NCBI GenBank assembly: GCA_902762795.1
Contig: CACWPM010000041.1
Location: 1 to 47,835, forward strand
DNA from: Fibrobacter succinogenes
GTDB lineage: Bacteria > Fibrobacterota > Fibrobacteria > Fibrobacterales > Fibrobacteraceae
Length of the DNA: 47,835 nt
Reading direction: 5' to 3'
Shown here: in pieces, positions 23,778-31,711 of the stretch
Numbering within the stretch: the stretch's first letter is position 1
Layout: the number at the start of each line of letters is the position of its first letter
Made by a program: the position numbers and the translations under genes
The notes under the pieces: generated by a model
Database searches by the model: none
What the model saw: only the letters and a program-made list of their open reading frames with translations
What the model was told of the DNA's origin: nothing

Positions 23778-24293
23778 ATGAAACGTATTGAAGACTACAT
23801 TATTGCAGTTCCGGATTTTCCGAAACCGGGAGTTTTATTCCGTGATATCACGGGAATTTTGGGCAATGCAGACGGCCTCAAGCTCACATTGGAAGAGTTT
23901 TACAAAATTCTTGAAAACGTAGAATTCGATGTCGTTGTCGGACTTGAAGCTCGCGGGTTCCTTTTCGGAGTTCCGATTGCAGAACACTTCCACAAACCGT
24001 TTGTCCCCGAGCGCAAAAAAGGCAAACTCCCCCGCGAAACCGTTGAAGTTACTTACGATCTTGAATACGGGACCGCCTGCATGGAAATACACAAAGATGC
24101 TATAAAACCTGGGCAGCGCGTAGTTATTGTCGATGACTTGCTCGCCACCGGAGGAACAGCAAAAGCCGCAGCGCATCTCGTGGAAAAAATGGGCGGCAAG
24201 GTGGAATGTTTCGCATTTGTTATTGAACTTACCGACCTTAAAGGTCGAGAAATTCTAGACGGCTACCACGTGGAATCCCTGACGAAATTTTAA
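23778..24293 (+). CDS. apt: adenine phosphoribosyltransferase
   Basis: A 171-residue enzyme that salvages adenine with PRPP to make AMP. Family features are PDFPKPGVLFRDITGIL at the N-terminus, VVGLEARGFLFG, the KKGKLPRETVEV loop and the PRPP-binding motif VVIVDDLLATGGTA. Length is normal and the sequence is intact. A good AGAGGGG ribosome-binding site lies five bases before the ATG. It converges on the last gene of the APE cluster. Confidence 0.95.
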   Translation: MKRIEDYIIAVPDFPKPGVLFRDITGILGNADGLKLTLEEFYKILENVEFDVVVGLEARGFLFGVPIAEHFHKPFVPERKKGKLPRETVEVTYDLEYGTACMEIHKDAIKPGQRVVIVDDLLATGGTAKAAAHLVEKMGGKVECFAFVIELTDLKGREILDGYHVESLTKF

Positions 24294-24302
24294 TGCAAAT
24301 GA

Positions 24303-24364
24303 TAATGGCGATTCCGCACTAGAACAAGTCCGGGGTGACAAAGAGGCCTGAATGACAATGGCGA
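24303..24364. repeat. degenerate dispersed repeat between apt and apeR
   Basis: AATGGCGATT occurs twice (about 24303 and 24355) flanking a degraded copy of the CCCCGAACAAGTCGGGGATGAC unit (GCACTAGAACAAGTCCGGGGTGAC). No clear terminator for either converging gene is seen here. Confidence 0.35.
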
Positions 24365-25594
24365 TTAAACACGCTTGAAGATAAGCGAAGTATTTATGCC
24401 GCCGAACGCAAAGTTGTTCGACATAAAATATTCCGTATCCATTTCACGCCCGGAACCCGTGATGTAATCCAACGGAGCGCATTCCGGGTCCACGTTTTTC
24501 AAGTTCAAATTCGGGCTAAACCATCCACGGTTCATCATGTTGATGCCAAGCCAGGCCTCGATGCCGCCGCATGCACCAAGCGTATGGCCCATGTAGCTTT
24601 TAAGGCTTGAAATCGCCACTGCACGCTGCTTAAACGCATTATACGTTGCCCAGCTTTCGGCGATATCGCCATGATGCGTTGCGGTTCCGTGACCATTCAC
24701 ATAGCCAACCGCATCGGGTGAAATATCGGCATCTTTCAAAGCCAATTCCAGCGCACGTTGCATCGTATCTTTCTTAGGCTGCGTGATGTGTTCGCCATCC
24801 GTATTATGCCCGAAGCCAACGAGCTCTGCATAAATGTGTGCGCCACGAGCTTTGGCATGCTCGTATTCTTCGAGCACAAGCGTTCCCGCGCCCTCGCCGA
24901 TAACAAGGCCGTCTCGGTCGCGATCGTACGGAGCTGGCGTAAGTTCCGGCGTCGAGTTCTTGACGCTCGTTGCAAAAAGCGTATCGAACACAGCTGTTTC
25001 AGTAGCGGCAAGCTCTTCGGCTCCGCCCGCAATCATCACATCTTGCAAGCCATACTTAATCGCCTCGTACGCATAACCAATGGAGAGGCTACCGCTCGTA
25101 CAAGCCGTATTCGTCGTGATAAGTCGTCCCGTAAGGCCAAAGAAAAGGCTTATGTTCACAGCGCAAGTCTGTGGCATGGACTGGATATACGTCGTCACAG
25201 AAACGTTAGCGCAGTTGTACGGCGGATTTTGCATGGAGACAAAATCCAGAAGCGGACGCACGCTCCCCATCGATGAACCGTAAGCAACGCCCACGCGGCC
25301 TGACTTGAGAAGATCCTTTTCACATGCAAGCCCCGCCATTTGCATAGCCTTATCCGCAGATGTAATCGCAAGCACACCCACACGACCAGCACCGCGAACT
25401 TTTTTGCGTGGGTATTCCGGCAAATCATAGAGAATTGGGCCCGCCAATCGTGTATTCATTTGTGCGTACTTATCCCAATCATCCATGCGGACGATATGAT
25501 TTTTCAGAGACTTGAGCTCCGAAAAAATTTCATCCAGTTCCATCCCTAAAGATGTAACGCAACTGCCTCCGGTAACGACAACTCGACGACTCAC
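24365..25594 (-). CDS. apeR: APE beta-ketoacyl-ACP synthase (ApeR-like)
   Basis: A 409-residue FabF-type ketosynthase at the end of the aryl polyene operon. The active site is complete: Cys in NTACTSGSLS, His in NGHGTATHHGD, and Lys/His in SLKSYMGHTLGACGG. In the characterised APE systems ApeR is a homodimeric ketosynthase acting early in chain building. Here it follows the reductase gene with a four-base overlap (stop and start share ATGA). The gene order O-P-Q-R matches the E. coli CFT073 cluster, which supports naming it ApeR rather than FabF. Confidence 0.85.
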   Translation of the reverse strand: MSRRVVVTGGSCVTSLGMELDEIFSELKSLKNHIVRMDDWDKYAQMNTRLAGPILYDLPEYPRKKVRGAGRVGVLAITSADKAMQMAGLACEKDLLKSGRVGVAYGSSMGSVRPLLDFVSMQNPPYNCANVSVTTYIQSMPQTCAVNISLFFGLTGRLITTNTACTSGSLSIGYAYEAIKYGLQDVMIAGGAEELAATETAVFDTLFATSVKNSTPELTPAPYDRDRDGLVIGEGAGTLVLEEYEHAKARGAHIYAELVGFGHNTDGEHITQPKKDTMQRALELALKDADISPDAVGYVNGHGTATHHGDIAESWATYNAFKQRAVAISSLKSYMGHTLGACGGIEAWLGINMMNRGWFSPNLNLKNVDPECAPLDYITGSGREMDTEYFMSNNFAFGGINTSLIFKRV

Positions 25595-26337
25595 GCCAAG
25601 CCTCCATTGACCGAGATGACCTGGCGCGTGATGTATGCAGCGCCTTCAGAAAGCAGGAATACGACTGTAGCCGCGACTTCTTCGGGCTTGCCAACACGTT
25701 TCATAGGAATGGTCGGGAGAATCATGTCGAGCGGAGCATCCTTGATCATTTCGGTTTCGATGACGCCAGGAGCCACGCTATTCACGGTGATGTTGCGGCT
25801 TGCAAGTTCTGTAGCAAGCGCTTTAGTAGCCCCAATGAGGCCCGCCTTTGAAGCACTGTAGTTGACCTGGCCACGGTTTCCAATCACGCCAGAAACAGAC
25901 GAAATCGTGATAATGCGGCCTTTGCGCTTACGGCACATCGGTAAAACAATCGGATGGACGACATTGTAAAATCCGTTCAAGTTTGTATTCAAGACTTTGT
26001 CCCAAAATTCATCGGTCATAGCCGGGAATGCGGCATCGGCACAGACGCCGGCATTTGTGACAACGCCATAGTACACGCCATTTTCGGCAATGTCTTTTTC
26101 AAGAACGTCTTTGCACTGTTCACGGTCGCAAATATTGAACTGCAATGTGCGAATTTTACCGCCATTTGCTCGTATGCGTTCGGCAAGTTCATCAATCGAA
26201 GCGGAATTTCTATTGTAATGGGCAACAACCGTGTAGCCTTCTTTTGCAACAGCTTCGGCAATGGCAAGACCAATTCCGCCACTTGCACCTGTAATCAAGA
26301 CTGACTTTTCATTATCCATACCATACCTCTGCATCAA
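25591..26337 (-). CDS. apeQ: APE 3-ketoacyl-ACP reductase (ApeQ-like, FabG family)
   Basis: A 248-residue short-chain dehydrogenase that reduces the 3-keto group of the growing polyene chain with NADPH. It shows the cofactor motif TGASGGIGLAIA, the NAG element in VVTNAGVCAD, and the catalytic Ser-Tyr-Lys in ISSVSG and NYSASKAG. It overlaps both neighbours by four bases, so it is translationally coupled inside the operon. Position between the dehydratase and the last ketosynthase identifies it as ApeQ. Confidence 0.88.
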   Translation of the reverse strand: MMQRYGMDNEKSVLITGASGGIGLAIAEAVAKEGYTVVAHYNRNSASIDELAERIRANGGKIRTLQFNICDREQCKDVLEKDIAENGVYYGVVTNAGVCADAAFPAMTDEFWDKVLNTNLNGFYNVVHPIVLPMCRKRKGRIITISSVSGVIGNRGQVNYSASKAGLIGATKALATELASRNITVNSVAPGVIETEMIKDAPLDMILPTIPMKRVGKPEEVAATVVFLLSEGAAYITRQVISVNGGLA

Positions 26338-26804
26338 TTTAAATTTAATGAACTTTTAGGGTCATCGACTTCGACTGTATTGAGTTTAGCAGTTGCCGCT
26401 AGCATTCCGTTGACTGTAGCGGTCCCTTCAAATGAAACCGCATTGTCTGTACGGATTTTTTCAACCACATTGACAACGACTTTTTCACCAACTTTAAAAA
26501 CAGGAATATTTGCGTTAAAAGCGCTCACGCTCATAATAAAGCCGGTCTTTGGCTTTTCACCTTTGGAACGTCCGCAAATTCCAGACAAAGCAGAAACACT
26601 TTGCGCCATGAATTCAAAAGCAACCCACACAGGTACGCCACCAAGCTCTTCTTCATAAAACATGTTATCGCGAGCAATATCAATTTCAGTCGTGATAGAA
26701 TTTTCTTTCAAATCATAATTGCGAACTCGATCGAGCAATAGCATTTTGCCTTTGTGAGGCACAAGTTCACTGACTAAATCTTTTGTATCAAAAACTTCTG
26801 TCAT
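26334..26804 (-). CDS. apeP: APE hotdog-fold dehydratase (ApeP-like)
   Basis: A 156-residue FabA/FabZ-like protein. VPHKGKMLLLDRV near the N-terminus carries the hotdog catalytic His17, and VWVAFEFMAQSVSAL holds the acidic partner on the central helix. It removes water from 3-hydroxyacyl-ACP to form the conjugated double bonds. In characterised APE systems ApeP works as a complex with ApeI; here the ApeI domain is part of the fusion protein at 34951-37368. It overlaps both neighbouring genes by four bases. Confidence 0.85.
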   Translation of the reverse strand: MTEVFDTKDLVSELVPHKGKMLLLDRVRNYDLKENSITTEIDIARDNMFYEEELGGVPVWVAFEFMAQSVSALSGICGRSKGEKPKTGFIMSVSAFNANIPVFKVGEKVVVNVVEKIRTDNAVSFEGTATVNGMLAATAKLNTVEVDDPKSSLNLN

Positions 26805-28102
26805 ACACTACCATTTTCGACAATCAATGACACGTTGCAACCCCCAAAAGCAAAAGAATTGCTCATGCAATATTTGAGATTCTTTACCGTTTCGCCCGCT
26901 TTTACTAAATGCAACAGCGGAAGTTTTGGATCGACAATGCCATCAAATAAATGCGCAGGAAGAGGGAATTCTCTTTCACAGCCACCGTTTTTGTCTGCGC
27001 TAAATTCGCGGTTTCCAGTCATCGCAAGGCAACAGAACGCAAGTTCCAATGCACCGGCAGCACCAAGCGTATGCCCTGTGAGAGCCTTGGTTGAACTTAC
27101 CGGGACATTTGCTGTTTCAGCTCCGATGGAATCAGCAAAAATTCGTTGAACAGCGCGCGCTTCCATGGCATCGTTCAATTCCGTACCCGTTCCATGCAAA
27201 TTCACATAACCCATCTGAGAGGCGTCAAGGCCAGCATCTTCAAGCGCAGCCTTCATTGCCTGATAAGCGCCTTCCCCATCGGCGCGCGGTGCCGTAATAT
27301 GGTCGGCATCGGCGCTTTCGCCAAAACCGATAACTTTAAGATTCTCGCAATCAGCCGCGCAAAGGTCAGCATCCAGGTTGCGCGTCACAACAAAGAACGC
27401 TGCGGCATCACCAAGCGTAAGGCCGGAGCGGTTTGCGCTAAAAGGATTCGTCGGCTTATCGCTCATCGCTTCGAGCGATGCAAAACCGAGAATCACCGAA
27501 AGAGAGGCGATATCGACACCGCCAACAATAGCAACATCGCAATGACCAGCGTAGAGAGCATTACGAGCCGAGACAAACGCACTTGCGCTAGATGCACAAG
27601 CTGTAGAATGAACCGAAAGCATTCCCGTAATTCCATAGCGTTGCGCAATAAACTGTGCCGGGAAATCGGCTCGCTGGTAATCGAGTACGTAACCTTCAGG
27701 GAATGCGCCTGTTTCCTTGAAGCGCTTGAGCGCTGCTAACGATGCTTCGGAACCGTTGTCACAGGAACCGATAAAAATACCAACACGGTTTGCACCATAT
27801 TTTTCGACTGCTTTTTGAATGGTCTTTTCAAGCCCCACTAAAGCCGCCTGAGAAAGCCGATTGACACGATTATCAAATTTTTTTTCTTGGACAGGAGCAA
27901 GCGTTTTTGGATCAATTGTTGCTGCAGGGCGCTGAACACCAGCCACGTCGTAGGTGGTAAAGCAACTGCGTTTTCCATTCTTGAGCGCATCAAGAACTTG
28001 AACCTTATCGCCACCTAGAATGCAATAAAGGCTAAAATCATTAATGTACACTGGTTTTGAACGGCTTGCGTCATCAGCCCGTTTATTTGTTTCAACTTCC
28101 AT
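26801..28102 (-). CDS. apeO: APE chain-extending ketosynthase (ApeO-like)
   Basis: A 433-residue ketosynthase. The active-site Cys is in HSTACASSASA, the His residues in NLHGTGTELND and KALTGHTLGAAGA. In known APE pathways ApeO pairs with the Cys-less ApeC to extend the polyene; an ApeC-like gene lies in this locus at 39135-39809. The N-terminus (VYINDFSLYCILGG) is longer than in FabF, as in ApeO proteins. It begins 21 bases after the exporter gene and overlaps apeP by four bases. Confidence 0.85.
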   Translation of the reverse strand: MEVETNKRADDASRSKPVYINDFSLYCILGGDKVQVLDALKNGKRSCFTTYDVAGVQRPAATIDPKTLAPVQEKKFDNRVNRLSQAALVGLEKTIQKAVEKYGANRVGIFIGSCDNGSEASLAALKRFKETGAFPEGYVLDYQRADFPAQFIAQRYGITGMLSVHSTACASSASAFVSARNALYAGHCDVAIVGGVDIASLSVILGFASLEAMSDKPTNPFSANRSGLTLGDAAAFFVVTRNLDADLCAADCENLKVIGFGESADADHITAPRADGEGAYQAMKAALEDAGLDASQMGYVNLHGTGTELNDAMEARAVQRIFADSIGAETANVPVSSTKALTGHTLGAAGALELAFCCLAMTGNREFSADKNGGCEREFPLPAHLFDGIVDPKLPLLHLVKAGETVKNLKYCMSNSFAFGGCNVSLIVENGSV

Positions 28103-28123
28103 AGGCTACAACAATTTAGTATA

Positions 28124-30577
28124 TTAACGTTTAGCGCTAAAAGGCGAAATGAGAAAACAGCAAGAAATGCCAAACAACACGGCAAGACCAAACGTATGGA
28201 CAGGCACAAAGGCGCTGCAAGCAAGACTACCAAACGAAATAATCGTCGTCATTGCCGAAAGCATAATCGCAAGCGCAGTTGTCAAGTTTGAGCGGCCGCC
28301 TTCTTTAAAGAACAAAGCATAATCTATTCCAATTCCTAGCGTAAGAATTACACCGACAATCGCAAAGAAATTGAAATCGATTCCAATGTAACCAAAGATT
28401 GAAGCAGCAAAGAGACTTGCCAAGACCGGAGCTCGGATAATCCGAACCGCATCTTTAAATTTATACACAATTACAAGAATCAAGAATACAACCGCATAGG
28501 CTATACAAACAAGTTTAAGCGACACATGCGAAATTTTTGTAAGCGCATTATTGATGTTTTGCATTTTGTTCACCGCATAGACGTTCGACAAGCCCTCTGC
28601 AATTTTTTTAGCGTCGAATTTATCGGACACATGAAGCGGAAGTACCGCGCTATAATATTTGTCCCCGATATGGCCAATCCAAAGCATTTGGAGAAGAAAA
28701 CTCAATGATTGTGGAAAATCATTCTTTAAATCAACATCAACAAATCTATCGTTTTTGTCAATCTTTTCGAAATCAATAAAATCTTGTGATAAAAGTAAAC
28801 TTTTAACAAAAATAGAATGGTTCTCCACGCCTATTTCCGTTAAATAATTCCTGACATTAGGTGCAAGCATTTGCGGCAATTCATTATTAATTAAAATCTC
28901 TGTCCATCGTTTTTTTATTCCAAAAACCAGCTTTTCTAAATCCAAAATAGAACCAGCTTGAAACCTTCCTGACGGGATGATATTCGATACCGCCAAATAC
29001 GATTTTACCAATCCTTCTTTTTCGGCTTGATTAAGGCGTTCTGTAAGCAGTTCTTCATTTTCTAAAAGGATGTGATCCTGTTTCCCTTCAACAATAAAAT
29101 AAGACGGTGCAACACCCAAATTGTTTAGTTTCGAGGCCAAAGACTCAGACGCTTTAATTTCATCATTCATCGTGTAAAAGTTGCCAATATCCGTATGAAT
29201 ATGGAGTTGTTTAAGCCCCGGAAGAAGCGCTAGGACAAAAAGCGCAAATATCAATCGGACGCCCCACTTGGGGAGTTTTGCATAAGCATTGAGGAATACT
29301 GCAGGTAATCGAGTCGGCAGATTTGCAGGCACTGATTGTGCTTCAGTTCCTTCACTAGAAACTATCGAATTTTCAAATACCGCATGGAACAAGAGCGTAA
29401 TCGTCAAGAATGCGCTCAACAGACCCACAATCGAAAACACAGCCATTTGGCGCAATAGCGAAAATTCCGCAAACGTAAGCGCGATATAGCTGAGTTCTGT
29501 TGTCAAGAAACCAAGCAAAAGCCCCTTGATAATACATGAACGTACATTTCGTACGCCTGCTTTTCTATGGACAAAAAAGTGAACCGCGTAATCAATACTC
29601 ACGCCAATAATGCTTGTACCAAATACAAACGTAAAAACATGAACATTTCCAAAAACAAACCATGTAGATGCAAGCGCCGTAAAAATACCAACAGCAATCG
29701 TCGATAGCGTCGCTAGAATTGGAACCGGAGAACGGAATACGTATAAAAGCAACAACAAAATCAGCACAATCGATACACCCGAAATCCAGGCAATTTCGGA
29801 CTTCGCGCGATCAGAACTTTCAAAGCTGTGGAACGGCACGCCCGACTTCGCCACAAGAAGCCCCGGCTGCGCCATTTTCAAAGAATCCAGCACACGATTC
29901 ATTCGAGCAACAATATGGCCTTCAGACGAAAACGCAGAGACATTTTTGGAGAGGACAGCATTCCACATTACATAAGTAGCATTGGAATCTGTCGCATAAA
30001 GTACGCTATCGCGAAGAACAAAGCGGCTCAATGACATCGGGGAATTCTGCACAAAATTTTCGAACGCCGCATCCCCCAGCAAAAATGGATCTTCATCAAG
30101 ATGATTCAAGTCCGTCATGGAAAATGAACCATAGATTTTTTGGAGAGCCCTATTCTTTAATGATTCAAAATCGCCTTTTGCAAACATTTCACGAATAGTT
30201 TTCCCCTGCAATGTATAACGATGCTTAAAGAAAAACTCACGCATTTCATTCATTGCGTTTTCGTTCACGAAAAGCCGAGTTTCTTCAAAGGAAGAATCGC
30301 CTTTAAACATGCTATCCAGCAAAATGGCAGCACTGCGCGCAACCTCGAAATCTTCATGCCCGACAAGAACCGTAATATTTCGCACCGTTCGGGAACTGAG
30401 CTCTTTTTCAGCTTCGCTCACATTCTTGATTTCATTGGAATCCGGCAGTATTGAATACAAGTCGGAATCCATCTTCCACGGAACCGAAAGACCGAGAACA
30501 ATCAAGATGGCGTGAATGGCCACCCACAGAATAATTCCCGTTTTTGCACTCAATCGTATTCCGTTAAAGAACTTCAT
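28124..30577 (-). CDS. apeM: MMPL/RND-type exporter (ApeM-like)
   Basis: An 817-residue inner-membrane transporter with two repeats of one helix, a large periplasmic loop and five helices (first set about 15-35 and 235-400, second about 425-445 and 670-810). Typical stretches are WKMDSDLYSILPDS, GVSIDYAVHFFVH and GIGIDYALFFKEGG, whose Asp residues match RND proton-relay positions. MMPL proteins in APE loci are thought to move the lipid-linked polyene toward the outer membrane with the LolA-like protein. It sits directly after the LolA-like gene. The sequence is intact. Confidence 0.88.
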   Translation of the reverse strand: MKFFNGIRLSAKTGIILWVAIHAILIVLGLSVPWKMDSDLYSILPDSNEIKNVSEAEKELSSRTVRNITVLVGHEDFEVARSAAILLDSMFKGDSSFEETRLFVNENAMNEMREFFFKHRYTLQGKTIREMFAKGDFESLKNRALQKIYGSFSMTDLNHLDEDPFLLGDAAFENFVQNSPMSLSRFVLRDSVLYATDSNATYVMWNAVLSKNVSAFSSEGHIVARMNRVLDSLKMAQPGLLVAKSGVPFHSFESSDRAKSEIAWISGVSIVLILLLLLYVFRSPVPILATLSTIAVGIFTALASTWFVFGNVHVFTFVFGTSIIGVSIDYAVHFFVHRKAGVRNVRSCIIKGLLLGFLTTELSYIALTFAEFSLLRQMAVFSIVGLLSAFLTITLLFHAVFENSIVSSEGTEAQSVPANLPTRLPAVFLNAYAKLPKWGVRLIFALFVLALLPGLKQLHIHTDIGNFYTMNDEIKASESLASKLNNLGVAPSYFIVEGKQDHILLENEELLTERLNQAEKEGLVKSYLAVSNIIPSGRFQAGSILDLEKLVFGIKKRWTEILINNELPQMLAPNVRNYLTEIGVENHSIFVKSLLLSQDFIDFEKIDKNDRFVDVDLKNDFPQSLSFLLQMLWIGHIGDKYYSAVLPLHVSDKFDAKKIAEGLSNVYAVNKMQNINNALTKISHVSLKLVCIAYAVVFLILVIVYKFKDAVRIIRAPVLASLFAASIFGYIGIDFNFFAIVGVILTLGIGIDYALFFKEGGRSNLTTALAIMLSAMTTIISFGSLACSAFVPVHTFGLAVLFGISCCFLISPFSAKR

Positions 30578-30588
30578 AAAAATTCGTG

Positions 30589-31257
30589 TTACGGCGTAGA
30601 AGTTTCACGCTTTTGCAGTTTCTTTCCTACCGTCTTGTAATTCAAAAATTCAAGCATTACTGGCGTTTTATCACCATCTGTTATAGTGACTTTGTCAATA
30701 TTATTGCATGCTTCAATTATAACATTATCAATAACCATGCGGACCATTCCATCACGCGGAACAAGTCCCATTACAAAGCCGCAGGATTTTTTTTCGTAGA
30801 ATATTTGGAATTTAGATTCCAGTTCTGATATTTTCCCCAAAAAAAACGATTGGATATTTCTAGATAAATCTGTAAAAATAGGATTGTCTTTGGGCAATAG
30901 CATGTGTGACTGGCCACTAGAATCGCGTTCAAAAATACCGCCATTATTAAGCGCCAATTCCGAAAAAATAGGCTTTTGCGTTTTCCAGATGATTCCTGCT
31001 TTTTTAGAAATACGGAAAGTTCCCGTCGAAACAAAATTACGGTTAAGCTTCTGAATCGATTTAGTCTGCTTAAAATCTCCCGTAGCAATCTCGTAATCCA
31101 TAACCTTAGCCAAGGATTTTTCAAGCTCCGGCCTATTTTTTACACTCAACGGACGATCAAAAACACCAGCCAATGATAATCCAAAGCTAAGCAAAACCGA
31201 CAAAATGAAAACACAAACACTTCGACTAAACATACGCATCTTAAACCACCTTATCAT
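30589..31257 (-). CDS. apeL: LolA-like periplasmic carrier (ApeL-like)
   Basis: A 222-residue exported protein with a signal peptide (ending SFGLSLAG) and a LolA/LolB-type body: DYEIATGDFKQTKSIQKLN, FVSTGTFRISKKAGIIWKTQ, SNIQ-like NIQSFFLGKI and a terminal beta strand set. It should carry the hydrophobic product across the periplasm, by analogy with LolA and lipoproteins. Its start overlaps the thioesterase stop by four bases, and it ends 11 bases before the exporter gene. No DUF3261-type ApeN lipoprotein, present in some APE loci, follows. Confidence 0.8.
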   Translation of the reverse strand: MIRWFKMRMFSRSVCVFILSVLLSFGLSLAGVFDRPLSVKNRPELEKSLAKVMDYEIATGDFKQTKSIQKLNRNFVSTGTFRISKKAGIIWKTQKPIFSELALNNGGIFERDSSGQSHMLLPKDNPIFTDLSRNIQSFFLGKISELESKFQIFYEKKSCGFVMGLVPRDGMVRMVIDNVIIEACNNIDKVTITDGDKTPVMLEFLNYKTVGKKLQKRETSTP

Positions 31258-31695
31258 TTTTCCGATGATGTTTTCTCTGTCAAGTTTTCCTTTGCAAGAA
31301 AAGATTTCACCTTATCGACAAAACAAGGCGGACAAGCCCAAAGCGAATCTTTCGTTTTCATATCCACCGCCATTTGGGTACTTTCAGCTTTCGTGAGCAC
31401 CGCACCCGTTTCGGCATCCATAAACTTGTACGAGAGTTTCATGCAGACTTCGTATTCCACAAGTGTCACCTCGGCACGAATCCTCTGCATAAAAATCATC
31501 GGACGGATATATTTAATATGCAAATCTACGACGGGCCGTCATTTCGTTGTAATCATACCCAATTTTACGTAAAAGTGCGCAACGGGCGACTTCCATGAAC
31601 TTTACATAATTGCCATGCCATGCGACTTGCATGGAATCGACATCGTAAAATTCAACTTGAAATTCGATCGTTTCCTTAATTTTTTTTACTGCCAT
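31254..31695 (-). pseudogene. apeK: APE thioesterase (ApeK-like), frame-broken
   Basis: A 4-hydroxybenzoyl-CoA-type hotdog thioesterase. The first frame (from 31695, AAGGA upstream) reads FQVEFYDVDSMQVAWHGNYV, with the catalytic Asp of the DVDSMQVAWHG motif, then FMEVARCALLRKIGYDYNEM. About 31535 the frame shifts; the second frame continues PVVDLHIKYIRPM to the end at 31254. Family members have about seven residues (typically xxSGYAW) between these two parts, but only four bases remain, so about 17 bases are missing. The catalytic loop is kept but the fold is cut. Either the cluster has lost its thioesterase or this is an assembly error. Confidence 0.75.
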
Positions 31696-31711
31696 GCGAA
31701 TTTAGGTCCTT

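Noticed and set aside
24294-24364. Terminator between apt and apeR
   Set aside because: Only a degraded repeat copy is present; no stem followed by a T-run on either strand.
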